From: Dermatemys mawii
Taxonomy: Eukaryota > Chordata > Testudines > Dermatemydidae
Length of the DNA: 64,000 bases
Direction of reading: 5' to 3'
Assembly (NCBI GenBank): GCA_007922305.1
Contig: ML677351.1
Coordinates: 16,335,119 to 16,399,118, forward strand
Position numbers and translations under genes: made by a program. Positions 33,481 to 46,304 of the stretch are shown here, one piece after another. The notes beneath the pieces are model-generated. The model made no database searches and was not told where the DNA came from. It worked only from the letters and a program-made list of their open reading frames with translations. Within the stretch, counting starts at the first letter, position 1. Each line of letters starts with the position of its first letter.

Positions 33481-36400
33481 TCCAAGTGTTCTTGGCGTTT
33501 TTATACCTTTGAAGTTTTTGGATTCTCAGCTTAGCCACTGAGGGTAGGTCAAAGGTTTCTACTCTGCTTTTCTGTTGAATTCTTCTGCACATCTCATCTC
33601 TGTTTAACATAAATTCAACTGAACAATAGGACTATGTTAATATCTCCTGTTAAATTACTGTTCCTGAATTTAAATGACTGTCTTAAATGGACATCTTCAT
33701 TAATGTGACTAATGCATTTTATTAAAATCAGGCTCTAAATTCAGAACTATCCCTGCCACACTAGCTTCTCACTTCACCTTGTCCATTGGAGAAAAATAGC
33801 TACAATGGTAGTTAAAGTTCTATTTTAAAAGCAGTTTTCCTCATAGTCTATTTTATTATGAAACTTTAAATTCTTAAGAAACTAGAATATAAGTTCAAAA
33901 AGTCAGAAGAGCAAGAAAACACAAGAGGTTACTGGCCTTTTAGTTGGGGTGGACTATCATTTTAATATGGGCACTGGGGTGAAATGGATTTATGGTAATA
34001 GGGGAGTGGGACTCTTCTTTTACCTATGTCTGGGAGACTGAAACCATCTGGGAGGGTATGATTGTGTCCCTGAGCTCCCCATGTACATCGCCTCCAAGGT
34101 AAATTCAGCCACCTCGATAGTGGTGTTCCATTCCATCCTCCCCCACACACTTTCTTTACCCAGAACTCCTTGAAAGGAGGGGATGGAGAATGGATGGGTA
34201 GAGTGCCCCAGGCTGAGGACAGGACTTATCCCTCACCCTCCAAATGGTTCCACAGAGACTCACCAGGAAATCTAATATAGCCAAAACCCACATTACATTT
34301 CTTCATCCCCATATTAAGCGGTGAATCTTCTTAAAGGGGGATAAACATGGCAAGGTGAATCTCCAGCCATGCAACAAACAATGCTGTCCAGGAATGGGAG
34401 TAGAGTTGCTGCAGGGCACAGAATCTTTGAACAAGTGGCCCTGTGCTACAGGGAGTTGAATAGATCTGTGGAGATCTGCAGAGTAGGGAAGCTAGCCCCA
34501 TGGCCTGTTCCCAAGGAACTGATCACTTCTCCCTCAAACAGAATGATACAGACTAAATCCATGCAAGGCTAAATTTATTATTGATTTCTTCTACAGTACT
34601 TCTCTTATGGGTTTGCCTGCAGAAGGGATTAAGTGGACCCAATAATCTTAAAAGTCTCCCATGTGATTTTCACTTTATTCACTAACAGAGTGGCTGTCCT
34701 AAGTTCCAGAAGGCCATATCTTCTTTGGAGATGTTTAGAAAAGGAGTTCCCAGCTCAAACTACACAAGATCAAACTGCACAGGAGTAGGATGGGACTATC
34801 TGATGCCTTTGTATAACTGAAATGCTGACAGACCATTTAGGGCATCAGTGCTAGAAGCGGGCTCTTAAAATGAATCACTATGAAAAACTCATTACAGTTT
34901 TGATTATTTAAGTCATAAATTTCATTCTGTTCTGTACCTACCTTCACTGCCTTAATAATTTACTAAACAGACTGTCTAGCTTGCAGGATATTTCCTGTAC
35001 CAGCACACGGCAAAATGGTTTCTTAAAATAGACACTAGAGACAATAACATTTTATTTAAATCAGATTAAGAATGAGATGGAATATTCCAGATTTGAGTAA
35101 TTCTTCCCCTTCTCCCCCCGCCCCACTTCACTCCATATTCATTTACCATAATTTTTCCTTGGTCATGATTAGTGAAAGCTAGTATTTAATTGCATAGAAA
35201 TTGCTTGAAAATACTTCAAAAGCAGACAAATAAAATGGAGAAATATTTTCCAAGCAGTATATGTCCAATTTCAATTATAGTGTGCTATGGAGGAGATATA
35301 CAGTAATCATGTATATGAATATCTTGAATATATCATGTAACTAGAATCAGAACCAGTAAAACTGAATATACTATAAATCAAGTTAAAATAGATGTTGCAT
35401 TGTCTAGTGATTAGAGCAGGGACTGACTAATATATTCATATGCTAGCCAGCATATATTATACATAGTAGGTATCCACAACATTAAGAACAAATATTGTAA
35501 CAATGATGTAGCCTAATCTGATTTATACCATAATCCTATTCACTTATGTATCCTATAATTCCTTGCATTTGCTGAAGTAAGCATTTGGCATAAGCAGATA
35601 CAAAACTTGTCAGAATTGCAATACATGCATCCTGTGTCTTAGTCCAAGCTAGGGAAGGACCTTCATGGATCTACACCTGAAATGTTAGTAACAAAACAGA
35701 AATAAAGAAGAAAGAGAACAGTTAGGGAACTGGAACAAATTCAAGGATTTGATTTTAGTGAGACGTAAAAATCTTGTCACATAAGTATGTTGCTACCCTA
35801 TATGTTACTTTAAATGTTTGCAGCAATATGCATGCCAGCGATGTTTGGTTCTGTTGTGTCTGTAGGTCTCTTGCAAGCACACAGTGTCTATTTTCATGCC
35901 ATATAGAATGTCCACTGTCTCTGCAAAGAATTCCTTCATGCTGAAACCGATGATTTTTAAGTGTCATCTTTGGCTGAGGCCCTGAAAGGAGTTTTTTATG
36001 TCAACATTGTTGTGTGTCTTCTATTGTGATCTCAGTGTATATTGTCAGATTTGGTCTCTCTTTCCTGGGTAGTTGCAATGGGAAATTAACAGGGATCATG
36101 AGGTGAACAGATCAGAAGCAAACTCCACCCAACTTCACTTAGGATTCCCTCAGGGATGGAGCCATACATGCATCCAGTAAGTGATTCTACAATTTCTCCA
36201 GCAGTTGGATGTTTGAGCAACTAGAATCAAACATTTTAAATCACATCAAGAAGATTATCAATAGTGGGTTTACTAAAAAGAATGATGGCAGAGGCATAAC
36301 TCTGAAGTTTTGCTGAACTTTATTAACATCTAGAATATTTCTTATATGTTGTGTGAAGAAGTCAGGAACTAACACCCAGATTGGAGAAGAGGTGTTCCCC

Positions 36401-38230
36401 CCCACACTTTATTTTTTTCCCTATCTCACTTTAAGATTTATTGAACTAGTCTTTTCCTGGCTTTGTTAGTTTGATGCACTTGACTCTTTTGAAGAGCTTA
36501 AGTTTTTTCTGAATACTTTGGTTTAGAATTGAAGTCCCTTTGCTTCAGTTACATAACATTAGCCAAAAATTTCTTTGGCATTTCTCATACACATAGCACT
36601 TTTGCTTAAGAGCACAAATTAGATTGGTGACTGTATGCTGAGATAAAAAGCTATCCATTTACCAGTCATCTGTTCAAAAGGCTATCAAGTACTAATCAGA
36701 AGTAGTCAAGCAGCACTTAAATGTCTCACAGGTATTCATATAACAATTGCTATAATCACTGGTACTAATAAATACTAGTTATGCATTAACTGCCAGATAA
36801 TGACAACAAAACAAGATTTTTTTAAAAAAACTTTTCTACTATTAAGTATAGCATAATCCTGGACAAAATGTCAAGCTATATTGGGCACTGTATTCAATAT
36901 ATTCAGAGAACAGTCCATAAGAATATTTTCCCCATAAGAATGTTCCTTTCTTTAAGCAGCAAATTTACCCCAGATTTTTATTTTTTTAAAAAAATCTTAA
37001 AATAGTAGACTAAGAATTTAGAAAGTAAGGGAGAACGGCATAGCTACAACAAGCTTAACATTTGAAAGTGATCACATTTTCAGTTAAGGTTTCCCTAAAC
37101 AATCTGAGCTTTGCTCCTGGATTCCTACCAAACCTCAACCATTAGGCTGGAAATATATGTAAGGCCCTATCTCTCCTCATGTATATTTCTAATATGAGTG
37201 AAAGTACAGACCAGAGACTATCCTCCAGTTTATCCTGCCAGTATTTTATTGTCCATACTTAAAGGTAGCACTTGACTCTATCTCACTTCAGCTTTTCGCT
37301 ATGATCAACTGACCAATTTACTTCATCCCAGTCATTCTATAATCCAGACACATTGTTCCTCCTCTTCCCACCACTATGTACCAGAAAGCCCATACTATGG
37401 CTTTCACTCCACCTATACACCAAATTCCTCTACACTCATTCCCCTCAAATGACTGTTACTATGTGTGGAGTAAGATGCTACTCTGTGTGAGCAAGGTTAT
37501 TGGACTCTGGTCCTATATGAAATGGGAAATCCTACTTTATGTTCTATACAAGCCCTCGCAGTGTAAACCAGTGACATCACCCCCAGATACAGAAGAAGTT
37601 ATTGTCCAACAGAAAATCATATTTAACAGTAAGCAGACTTATCAAGTTTAAAACTATTAAAATTACCATTAGAACTTTGAGTAGTTCTATTTCATATATA
37701 ATAAATCAAATTTTAAGTTCAAATTCTGGATAATGTCATGCTGTGATTATATTAACAATTAAGAAATGTAGAGATGCCCTCGGATGTAGGGCAATGCTTG
37801 TCTAAATCTCTCAAAAATAGTGTACAGTGTCTTAATTGAAAGTTTTGTGTCTCGAGTAGAAAAGATTCCTTAGAAATAATTGGTAAATAATGGATTTATG
37901 TATGAAATGGAAGATGAATGTCTTTCATTTACTACTGTATACTCCTAATTATTGTGCCAGAAGGAAAGTAGCAATAACCCAACATTGAAATATTGGACTT
38001 GAAAAAAACCTCACTGTCGATCACTTAATACAAAAAGTAATTGGATACAATTCTAGTAGTTCCTACTTGCATATCAATGTAGCCTGAGAGACCTTTAGAA
38101 AAGAGTGAAAGGGTTACTTGATGCAGAAGTAAGTGTTTGAAACAGGAATATTGAGGATCTGGGGAAGCTGAGATACAGACCAGACACCATTCAGGCTCAA
38201 TGGAGAAGTCCAAATTAGGTCTCTCAAAAG
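33481..38230. other. Unassigned AT-rich DNA
   Basis: About 4.7 kb with no gene or clear repeat. At 35400-35430 'gtctagtgattagagcaggg' resembles the tRNA-like head of an amniote SINE, but no body follows clearly. Short frames such as 37376-37651 have no motif. Confidence 0.5.
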
Positions 38231-38557
38231 ATTAAATAAATGATATTCTATTATTGTTTAATCATGTGATAAATCACAATTAATTTCTTAACTATTTTGA
38301 TGTGTCCTACATTTTCAGATATACTGATCTCAATTACCACACAGAATACAAAGTGTTCAGTGCTCCCTTTATATTTATTTTTGATTACAAATATTTCCAC
38401 TGTAAAAAACAAAATAGTATTTTTCAATTCACCTAGTACAAGTACTGCAGTGTAATCTCTTTATCATGAAATGCATAAATGTAGAATTATGTACAAAACC
38501 CCCTTGCATTAAAAAAAAACAGCATAAAACTTTAGTGCCTACAGAGTCCAATCGATA

Positions 38558-39224
38558 CTACTTCTTGTTCAGCCAATTGCTCAGACAAACAAGTTTGCTT
38601 ACACTTGCAGAAGATAATGCTACCTGCTTCTTCTTTATGTTACCTGAAAGTGAGAACCGGTGTTTGCATGGCACTGTTGGAGCTGGCATTGCAAGATATT
38701 TACATGCCAGATATGCTAACGATGCATACGTCCCTTCATGCTTCAACCACCATTCCGGAGGACATGCGTCCGTGCTGATGACAAGTTCTGCTCAATAACA
38801 ACCCGAAGCAGTGCAGACCAATGCATGTTCATTTTCATCATCTGAGTCAAATGCCACCAGCAGAAGTTTGATTTTCTTTTATGGTGGTTTGGGTTCTGTA
38901 TTTTTTGCATGGGAGTGTTGCTCTTTTAAGACTTCTGAAAGCGTGCTCCCTACCTCATCCCACTCAGATTTTGAAAGGCACTTCACATTCTCAAATCTTA
39001 GGTTGAGTGCTATAGCTATCTTTAGAAATTTCTCATTGGTATCTTATTTGCATTTTGTCAATACGTGTTCTTAAAATGAACCACATTTGCTGGGTCCTCA
39101 TGTGAGACTGCTATAACATGAAATATATGGTAAAATGTGTGTAAAACGGAGCAGGAGAAATTCAATTCTCCCCCAAAGATTTCAGTCACAAATTTCATTA
39201 ACACATTATTTTTTTAACTAGCCT
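38558..39224 (-). pseudogene. hAT transposase C-terminal part, minus strand
   Basis: On the minus strand, 38558-38746 encodes 62 codons ending 'SKLVCLSNWLNKK', with 'ARYL'-type 'YLACKYLAMPAPTVPCK' and 'FSLSGNI' before it. This fits the hAT C-terminal dimerisation region (pattern: P..ERLFS..G.i....R..L...nv..L..L..W). Upstream in the loop (to about 39224) the same strand shows only scraps in shifting frames. The intact protein would be several hundred residues longer. Non-functional. Confidence 0.7.
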
Positions 39225-39228
39225 CATC

Positions 39229-39450
39229 ACCATGGAAGCATGTCCTCTGGAATGATGGCCTAAGCATGAAGAGGCATATGAATCTTCAGCACATCTGGCA
39301 TGTAAATATCTTGCAATGCTGGCTACAACAGTGCCATTCAAAGACCTGTTCTCACTTTCAGGTAATGTTGTAATTAGGAAGTGGGCAGCATTATCTCCCA
39401 TAAATGTAAACAAACTTGTTTCTCTTAGCAATTGGCTGAACAAGAATTAG
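39229..39450 (+). pseudogene. hAT transposase C-terminal fragment, plus strand
   Basis: In one plus-strand frame, after a stop at about 39253, the codons read through 'AHLACKYLAMLATTVPFKD', 'LFSLSGNVVIRKWAALSP' and 'NVNKLVSLSNWLNKN' to a stop. This is the same hAT dimerisation segment as in the left arm, in opposite orientation. Two copies of one C-terminus facing each other is the signature of the inverted duplication. Confidence 0.78.
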
Positions 39451-39850
39451 GACTGAGTGGACTTGTAGGCGCTAAAGTTTTACAATTTTTGGTTTTGAGT
39501 GTAGTTATATAACAAAAAAATACATTTTGTAAGTTGCATTTTCATGATGAATGGATTGTACTACAGTACTTGTATGAGGTGAATTGAAAAATACTATTTC
39601 AATTTTTACAGTACAAGTATTTTTAATAAAAAATAGTAATTTAAAGTGAGCACTGTACACTTTGTATTCTGTGTTCTAATTTAAGTCAATATATTTGAAA
39701 ATGTAGAAAAACATCCAAAATATATAATAAATTTCAGTTGGTACTATATTGTTTAACAGTGCAATTATTAGCATATTAGCAATTATTTTTGAGTTTTACA
39801 TTGCTTTATCTTTTTCGTGTGAGTTAACTGCAATTAATCAACAGCTCTAG

Positions 39851-40956
39851 TAGAAATATTATGTTATCTGACTTTACTATAGAAATTCTGAGCTACCAAG
39901 GTGAGACTGTGTGGAGTTTTATGCCCAGGTATGTTTTATACCTCCTGGGCCTTGTACAGAGATGGCTTGGGCTGGGATGTCTCATCCAAAAATAACGGGT
40001 GCGTCAAAGAGCACCTCTTCAATGCATCAGTCTTCCAGGACAGAACTCAGCTATTCTGGCTTGTGCACAACAATAGAAACCAAAGCTTTGTTTGTTTTTC
40101 CACTGATCCCACTGCCAAACCTAGGCAGGCTCACTTTAATGAGAGGAAATTTCATAGAGAATGAAAGGAAAATGAACAGTCTTACTTGAGAATTTCTAAC
40201 ATGAAGTTCTACTTTGTAGCAGACACAAAGCAGTCCAATTCCCAGAGTCTCCAGGTCCCAAATCAAGCCTGACTAGGGAATCGGCCTTGTTGCTATCTCT
40301 TTCAACTGAGAGGAGCAAACACCATTCTCAGTTAGAAATAAATCAGTATCTTTCACGATTACACACTTGAGCTATAGTGTTACCAATTCTTGTGATTTAA
40401 TCACGTCTCCTGGTATGTGATTCTTTTTTTAGAGCCCCAGTTCCTGAAGTCAAATGATTGTGAGAATCTCAGGTGCCTTTAAAAAAAAAGATTTCTAGTC
40501 CTTATGATTACAGAGAAAAGTTTGAAAATGGGAACTCTACGGCTCAAAAACCAGAAGGAAAATAAAAAACAAAAAATCTTTTTAAAAAATCTCATTTTGG
40601 AGGATGCGGGTGAGAGGGTGGCCTTATGATTTTTACATTCTTGGGAGGGGTAATACTGAAGGTCCCTAACTCTATTGACTCCATATGTTGGTAAACAAAA
40701 CACTTCCCTCTAATATCTCCCTCACAGATTTCCCCTCCACTTTACACCTCAGCCTGTGCGAATCCTGGTAGCAAGCTAAGCAGCTTCTCCAACCTCGGTT
40801 AGGCCCTCTGTCTGGTTTCATGAGAAGATAATCAATTCTTTCTCTGGCTGTCTTTCTGTGGTGCATATATACCCCACCTCAGGTCTGATTGTTCTCACTT
40901 GTGCTATTGTAATCCAATGATGTTAGCGGGATTTGAGTTCCTAAATTATTCAGGTG
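39851..40956. other. Unassigned DNA
   Basis: No gene or named repeat. Two overlapping plus frames at 39901-40189 of about 90 codons have no motif. A-rich runs occur at 40480-40490 and 40560-40590. Confidence 0.5.
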
Positions 40957-41227
40957 CCTTAGAACAGTGGTTCTCAACCAGAGTCTCGGGGCCCCTTGGG
41001 GAGCTGCAAGAAAGTTTCAGGGGGCTCCCCATCCCTATCGCCTTGGGCAGAAGCTGAAGCAACTTAGCTTTATGGGGACCCAACTGCTCTGCTTGCTATT
41101 GCCTAATGCTGGCCCTGGCTTTTGTATGCAGAAATACAGTTGGTGTGGCACTGGTGGGCTTTGAAGTTTTTATAGCATGTTGGGGGGTTGCTTAGAAAGA
41201 AAAAGGTTGAGAATCGTTGCCTTAGAA
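40957..41227. repeat. 8 bp target site duplication of the 40965-41219 MITE
   Basis: 'ccttagaa' at 40957-40964 and 41220-41227, identical, directly against both termini. Confidence 0.9.
40965..41219. mobile_element. hAT-type MITE, 255 bp, with perfect 8 bp target duplication
   Basis: The left terminus 'cagtggttctcaacc' and right terminus 'ggttgagaatcgttg' are inverted repeats (12 of 15 match). 'ccttagaa' flanks the element at 40957-40964 and 41220-41227. The CAGTGGTTCTCAACC end and 8 bp duplication are typical of hAT elements. Non-coding; would depend on a transposase in trans. Confidence 0.92.
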
Positions 41228-42755
41228 AATCACACCATGAATAACTTCTTAGGGCATCTAATGCTTAAAGTAGGCGTCTTTTATATAGTGGCTTTTTGGG
41301 GTTAAGATAGAGTTGAGGGACAGGGATATGAATGGGGAGTTAAAGTTGTATACAATTTTAACTATGGATTTCCTCATGATCACATGCAATTTTGGAGGGA
41401 TTTTAATGTCCTAGTGTTGCTTTGAATTAATCTGTTTTTACTAACCTTCACTGTTTTAAAATTATTTTCCACAATTAAATGATAAAATTAAAATTGTTTA
41501 TTCCATGCAGAACAAACAAGAGACCACCATGTGATCTTTCCAGCAGGAATACTTCATAGACCAGGTGGCTTCTTTATAGTAAACTACGCAGGGAGCTTTT
41601 CTAGCATAAGAGGTAGGAGGGGATATCAGAGACTTCGCCTCTGAGAATGGGAGCGGGAGAAGTTTGTAACTTTATTTGGAAAATAATGAGAAGCTGGTAC
41701 AGATACTTAAAAAGGGACAAATGTGGTCAAAGAATCAGGAAAAAAAATCTCTTGATGTTGCCTTAGAAAAGTAGCTTGTATTTGATGCACAGTATCTTCT
41801 CTATTAAAAATGTTAGGAAAATACATGTCAGTCATAATGTAGGCCCAGATCTTCAGTTCCTAATAAGCTAGGCTTTGAGCAGTGGTAGAGCTGGGAGTGA
41901 TGGGGAAGCAATGAGTCATTGGTGGGGTCACTTTCAAGTTTATGTATTGACTTGAAAAGGCACCACACGTATACCTAAAGGCCTATTAGCTCTGCCACTC
42001 TGTAGTGGTGCAAAGGGAACTAAAAGCAGCCCCAAGATAGCAACTGAGGATTCACTGCTCCCACCATTGTAGGCATAGGGGTATGCTGAGATCAGGGCTG
42101 GAGTATGATCTGCTTTAGCAAACTTGACCGATGGAGTGACTCCATGGAAGACATTATTCATTGGCAAAAGTAAGAGCCGTCCTGGTTACCCACAGACATC
42201 AAGTGGGAGGAGTGTAGCACATAAAGCCACCCATGCCTCTGCACACACAAAGTGCACTAAGAAAGGCACATGTGCCAGAACCAATGTGGCTCGTAATAAC
42301 TACAAAGAAATCTCCTTATACAGTCCTGTCATAATTGCTCTAACCACTGGTGTTTTAGCAGAGAACATATGGAGATTACATTATGTTAAAGGCTGCTCGC
42401 TAATGACCTAAATGGATTAGATAAAGGGTATCTGGCAATATAAATTCTACTAGATTACACTTGTCTGTTTTAGGCAAAGTTCTATTTATCACTTTCAGGG
42501 AGAACATATTTTATATTGCTTAAAGGAGTTGAAAAGACAAAAAAGGGCTAGGATTTGTGCATTTATCTCACACACAATAATGGAAAATATATAGTTAATG
42601 GCAAGTTTAAAAGTCTAATTTTAAAAAATGGGAAAAGCAAGATAGAAAAGACCATAATGGCAATACTGTGGCTGCATTTTTTTACACCTCAAATATCTAC
42701 AAAGCAAACAAAATGTATGAAAAACAAGAACAATATTTAGACACACTGCAAGAGC
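41228..42755. other. Unassigned DNA
   Basis: No gene or named repeat. The frames at 41940-42167 (minus) and 42124-42411 (plus) carry no recognisable domain. Confidence 0.5.
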
Positions 42756-42879
42756 AGACTAATGCAAATCGAAGGAAGTTGTGCTGACGTTAGACAATGT
42801 GTCAGTCTGATCCCATTTAAAGGGCTCTTGCTTCTTGTCAGTGCACTGAGGGAGGGATATTCTTCTTTCTTGTGTTAAG

Positions 42880-43486
42880 CCCATCAGATTAGATCTGTTG
42901 TGCCAAGTACTCTTCCTCCAAAGTGCTTTATTCAATGTCATATCATCTATCACCCCACATACTAACATGTTTTCCTGTATGACTTCCCACCACTTCTTCT
43001 TGGGCAGGGCTCTCTTCTTCCTTTCTATGTTGGACCCCTATCCATATGAATGTCAGGACTATGCTTGTATACCCATGCCAGATGACCCTGCACTCCCTTG
43101 TTTTTTCATTTATGAGTGTTACTTTGAGCATGTCTCTAACATATACAGTCATCACCTGGTATTTCTTGCTTATGCCATCATCCATCTCAACATTCTCATT
43201 TCTGTTGATCAGTTCATTTGCTTGTGTTTCTTCTTTCTGGCCAACATTCAGCACCATACATTAAAACTGGATGGACCAGAGTTGTTTTATGCACTTTGCA
43301 TTTTAATCTTACTAGTATCTTTCTGTCACATGCTATACCATTTATCTCTCTCCTTTTGCGCCGGACATTCATTAGCTTCATTCTAATTTTGTCTTCTATT
43401 TCCCAATTTCTCTGGATTTTGGAACCTAGGTATTTGAAACTTTGCATTGTCTGCCCATCTCGTGTCAAGTACAATTCTGCAGCCAA
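42880..43486 (-). pseudogene. RTE-type LINE reverse transcriptase C-terminus, antisense
   Basis: Read on the minus strand from 43486, a 90-codon frame holds 'SFKYLGSKIQRNWEIEDKI', 'ACDRKILVRLKCKVHKT' and 'VLMYGAECWPERR', the hallmark C-terminal region of RTE-clade LINEs. After a stop the similarity goes on in other frames as 'VRDMLKVTLINEKTRECR' and, near 42900-42968, 'LVCGVIDDMTLNKALWRK'. The endonuclease and catalytic reverse transcriptase blocks are absent. A 162-codon plus-strand frame (42898-43386) is only its antisense shadow. Confidence 0.82.
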
Positions 43487-43489
43487 AAA

Positions 43490-44530
43490 AGAAAAAAAAA
43501 AGATTTTGGCATTTATAAAAACAACAGTGCAGAGAAGGTCAGCCTTATTGATCTTGGCATTAAAGCAAAGATGTTATAATGATGGACCAAAGAACTTTAA
43601 TCCATACAAGTTAAGAAAAATGGCATTTAAGCTATAATTGAAGTGTACTATCTTATACACAAAATATCAATTATTGGATAATGAAGCCTTAGTTAATCCT
43701 TTTTGTTAGACATGAAAAGTAGGAACAGAGGGCATTCAGAAAAAAGAACCGACATACACAACCTTCCCTCCTCATCCCCCAGTACTTTCTGAACCCATAA
43801 AAAGAAGCACTTCATTTTCCTTAGCAAACAGATTTCTGAAAGGAGGTTTATGGGTAAGTATATGGAAAGCAAGCAAGAGGATCATTTAAAAAGGATTTTC
43901 TGGCTCTGGAAAAAAATGGAACTACATGTTTAAATGAGCTAATCTCGAATGGACAAAATAGCTCACTCATTCTCAAGATTTATTAAGTTTTTATAATAAT
44001 CACAAATCTTCTGTTTATTGTCCAAGGCTCATTTTACAATATTCCTTAAGCCAGATCTGTCTAGTAAATGCCTTTTGGAAATTTCATTTCAGTCTCCTCC
44101 CAATTTTTGATATTTTTGTTTGATTTGCAAGAAGCGATAGTATGTGACCCTTTAAAAGGTTACAAATTAAGATTCAGTATGGGTGAACCTGTTCAGAGAG
44201 CTGCCAAAAAAAAACACCTCCAAAAAAACCACCCCCCCAAAACAAAATAAAAAAAACCACAAAACCCCCCACACAACCCACCCCCTGCCACCACTACAAA
44301 CTTTTGTCCAGGACTCAAAATGAATATGAACTGAACCTTTTTAAGAGGTTAGAAAATGTTTGAATAACTTTTATTTTCCTTGAAGAATACGACTCTAAAG
44401 CTAAAAATCTATCAAGAAAGGCCATTCCTGCTGTATATCTGGCCTGACCCTAAGAAGAAGGTTCCATAAATCTTCTGAGAAGATTTCTCTCATGTGGTTT
44501 CAGCCAGGTTTTTGCAGACACGTGGTTCAG
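43490..44530. other. Unassigned DNA with a low-complexity A/C tract
   Basis: No gene. From 44207 to 44290 the plus strand is almost entirely A and C ('ccaaaaaaaccaccccccca', 'aaaaccccccacacaaccca'). Confidence 0.6.
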
Positions 44531-44610
44531 GCAAGGTTCGAACCTCCATCTGAGCATTTGGGTGGCTTCTCTGAACCAAATCACTCAGCCATGTAGGTGG
44601 TCACTCATTT
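44515..44610 (-). repeat. Possible tRNA-derived SINE head, antisense
   Basis: 'aggttcgaacct' at 44534-44545 is a perfect match to the core of a pol III B box and is palindromic. About 50 bases away, on the minus strand, 'tggctgagtgatttggttc' could be an A box. There is no recognisable SINE body, and cloverleaf pairing of a real tRNA is not evident. Confidence 0.35.
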
Positions 44611-44838
44611 CTAATGAAAACCAGAGGAAACTGTCTGCCTGTCTTGCTTCACAAGGCATTTTTTAAAGAACAGTAGTTTTATAAGTTTCAGTTGCCAAAT
44701 ATGCAGTTCATTATACTTCAGCTGAACAAATTACTATACTAATCCCTCTTCTAAAAGTGAGCTATAGTACTTCACCTTGGCTCCCAGTCATATTAAAAGC
44801 AATTTGAACATTCTTGTCTGAACACAAACTTCAACAGC

Positions 44839-45497
44839 TGTGACAAAGATCCAAGTTTGTACTTGTGGGTCCTGTGCTTCCTGGCAGATTTAGGGGCCTC
44901 AGAAACTCATCTAGGCCCCAGAGTGACCTCCCTTTCTCAGTATAATTGAGAAGAGTCACCACCTAGTGAGTTACCTTCATCACAGGCCAGTATGAAAGAT
45001 GGAAAAGGGGGAGCCCAGGCCCACCCTCTACTCCAGGCTCCAGCCCAGGGACCCTAATAGTATCAGCTAAGATGGCTGACCTTTTATCCACAAAACACAA
45101 TACAATTCCCTGGGCTACTTCCCCAAAGCAGTCCCCACTTCTTCAAACTCCACTTCACCCTTACCTCAGGGCCTCCTTCCTTCTGTATGATATGTTGTCC
45201 ACCACTCAGTCTCACCAACAGCACAACTTCCTTCCACAGCTCCTGACATTCACAGCCCACCTGACTAACTGGGAGGTTTTTATCTGGTTTCAGCCAGTCC
45301 CTGATTGACTTCAGGTGTCCCAATCAGGCTAGCTGTTTCTACTCCTTTCTAGAAGGTTCTTAATTGGCCTCAGGTTTCTTGATTGGCCTGGAGTAGCCTT
45401 TGTTTGGCTATCCAGGGAACAGGGACCTGCACATCCTGAGACTAATATACCTGCCTTCCAGCACTCTCTTATATCCTTCTGGTCTGACTTCATCACA
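44839..45497 (+). repeat. Solo LTR, 659 bp, with 4 bp target duplication
   Basis: It begins 'tgtgacaaagatcc' and ends 'ttcatcaca', so the ends are TGTGA...TCACA. 'cagc' flanks it at 44835-44838 and 45498-45501. A TATA-like 'ctaatatacctg' near 45447 lies in the right part. I recognise 'ggtttcagccagtccctgat' and 'cttgattggcctggag' as words of a common turtle LTR. No internal region or partner LTR is present, so it is probably a product of LTR-LTR recombination. Confidence 0.78.
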
Positions 45498-45501
45498 CAG
45501 C

Positions 45502-46299
45502 CCATGAGAAGGCTGACTGTGAAGAAGCACCTAATCAGGAAAGATGTCATTAAGTATTGTATCGGATAATTTTATAGTGGCAAATGTGTTGTGACAGCTT
45601 GCTACTCAAGAGTTACAGAGTGTGACATTGCTGGAAAAAGTTATTTATCAGAAGTCTGATCATACACTGGAAGTAAACAAGAGTCTTTTAAATGAAGTGG
45701 AAATTGAAAGATTTGGATTTATTTTAATCCATATGACTGGATTATTTATGATGCTTGAGTTTTCAAAGCATTTGACAACAAATTGTACAGTTAAAAATAA
45801 ATTACAGCTGTTTAGTACTACCATAAAAGAAAACAATTGTAGAATGATCTGGAGACCCTGCTCCCAAAATAAGAAACACTGTAAAATGGGTAAATATTCT
45901 TCTATATAGGTCTTTGTGCTGTTTCACACTTCGCATACATTTGTGAAAAGTATTTGTTTAATAAACTCTAAGTGACACTCTCTTGGCTTTGGGTGGACAG
46001 TGTTAGCCACACAGATCTTCCTAATAGTTGAACAGTGCAAAATACTATGTGCATGATACATATTAATACTTAGCAAGTTGTCAGTGGTTGACTTTTTTCT
46101 CCCTTGTGAATTGCGGAAGCCACTGATTTCACTTTCTATCCTAGCAGGTAGACAGAACATTCACAGTAGTCACCTTAAAGTACCATTGTTTATACTTCAG
46201 CTTGAAAAATTTTGGGATAGAAATGAACAAGTGCTTTTCCTCACTTCATTTAAACCCTAAATTCTGCACAGCTTCCCTACCCCATCATCAAATGTTAGT
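45502..46299. other. Unassigned DNA
   Basis: Nothing recognised between the two solo LTRs. A 95-codon frame at 45622-45909 has no domain. Confidence 0.5.
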
Positions 46300-46304
46300 A
46301 TGAG

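Larger units (their letters stand above)
38231..39850. mobile_element. hAT-derived fold-back, rearranged
   Basis: The left arm (about 38300-38770) and right arm (about 39225-39725) are inverted copies. 'gaattgaaaaatactatttc' near 39580 is inverted as 'atagtatttttcaattcacc' near 38416. 'tgaaagtgagaaccgg' near 38646 is inverted as 'cctgttctcactttca' near 39344. The loop between them, about 450 bases, is single copy. The right end 'gagttaactgcaattaatca' with 'acagctcta' looks like a complete terminus. The outer left 60 bases seem to match the right end in direct orientation, so the left end is rearranged. Confidence 0.82.

Noticed and set aside
42898..43386. 162-codon plus-strand frame rich in hydrophobic residues, looking like a membrane protein
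   Set aside because: It is the antisense shadow of the RTE-type reverse transcriptase C-terminus on the minus strand, which has clear family motifs.
44534..44545. Possible tRNA gene, from a perfect B-box core
   Set aside because: I could not fold acceptor and anticodon stems around it; kept only as a weak SINE-like remnant.
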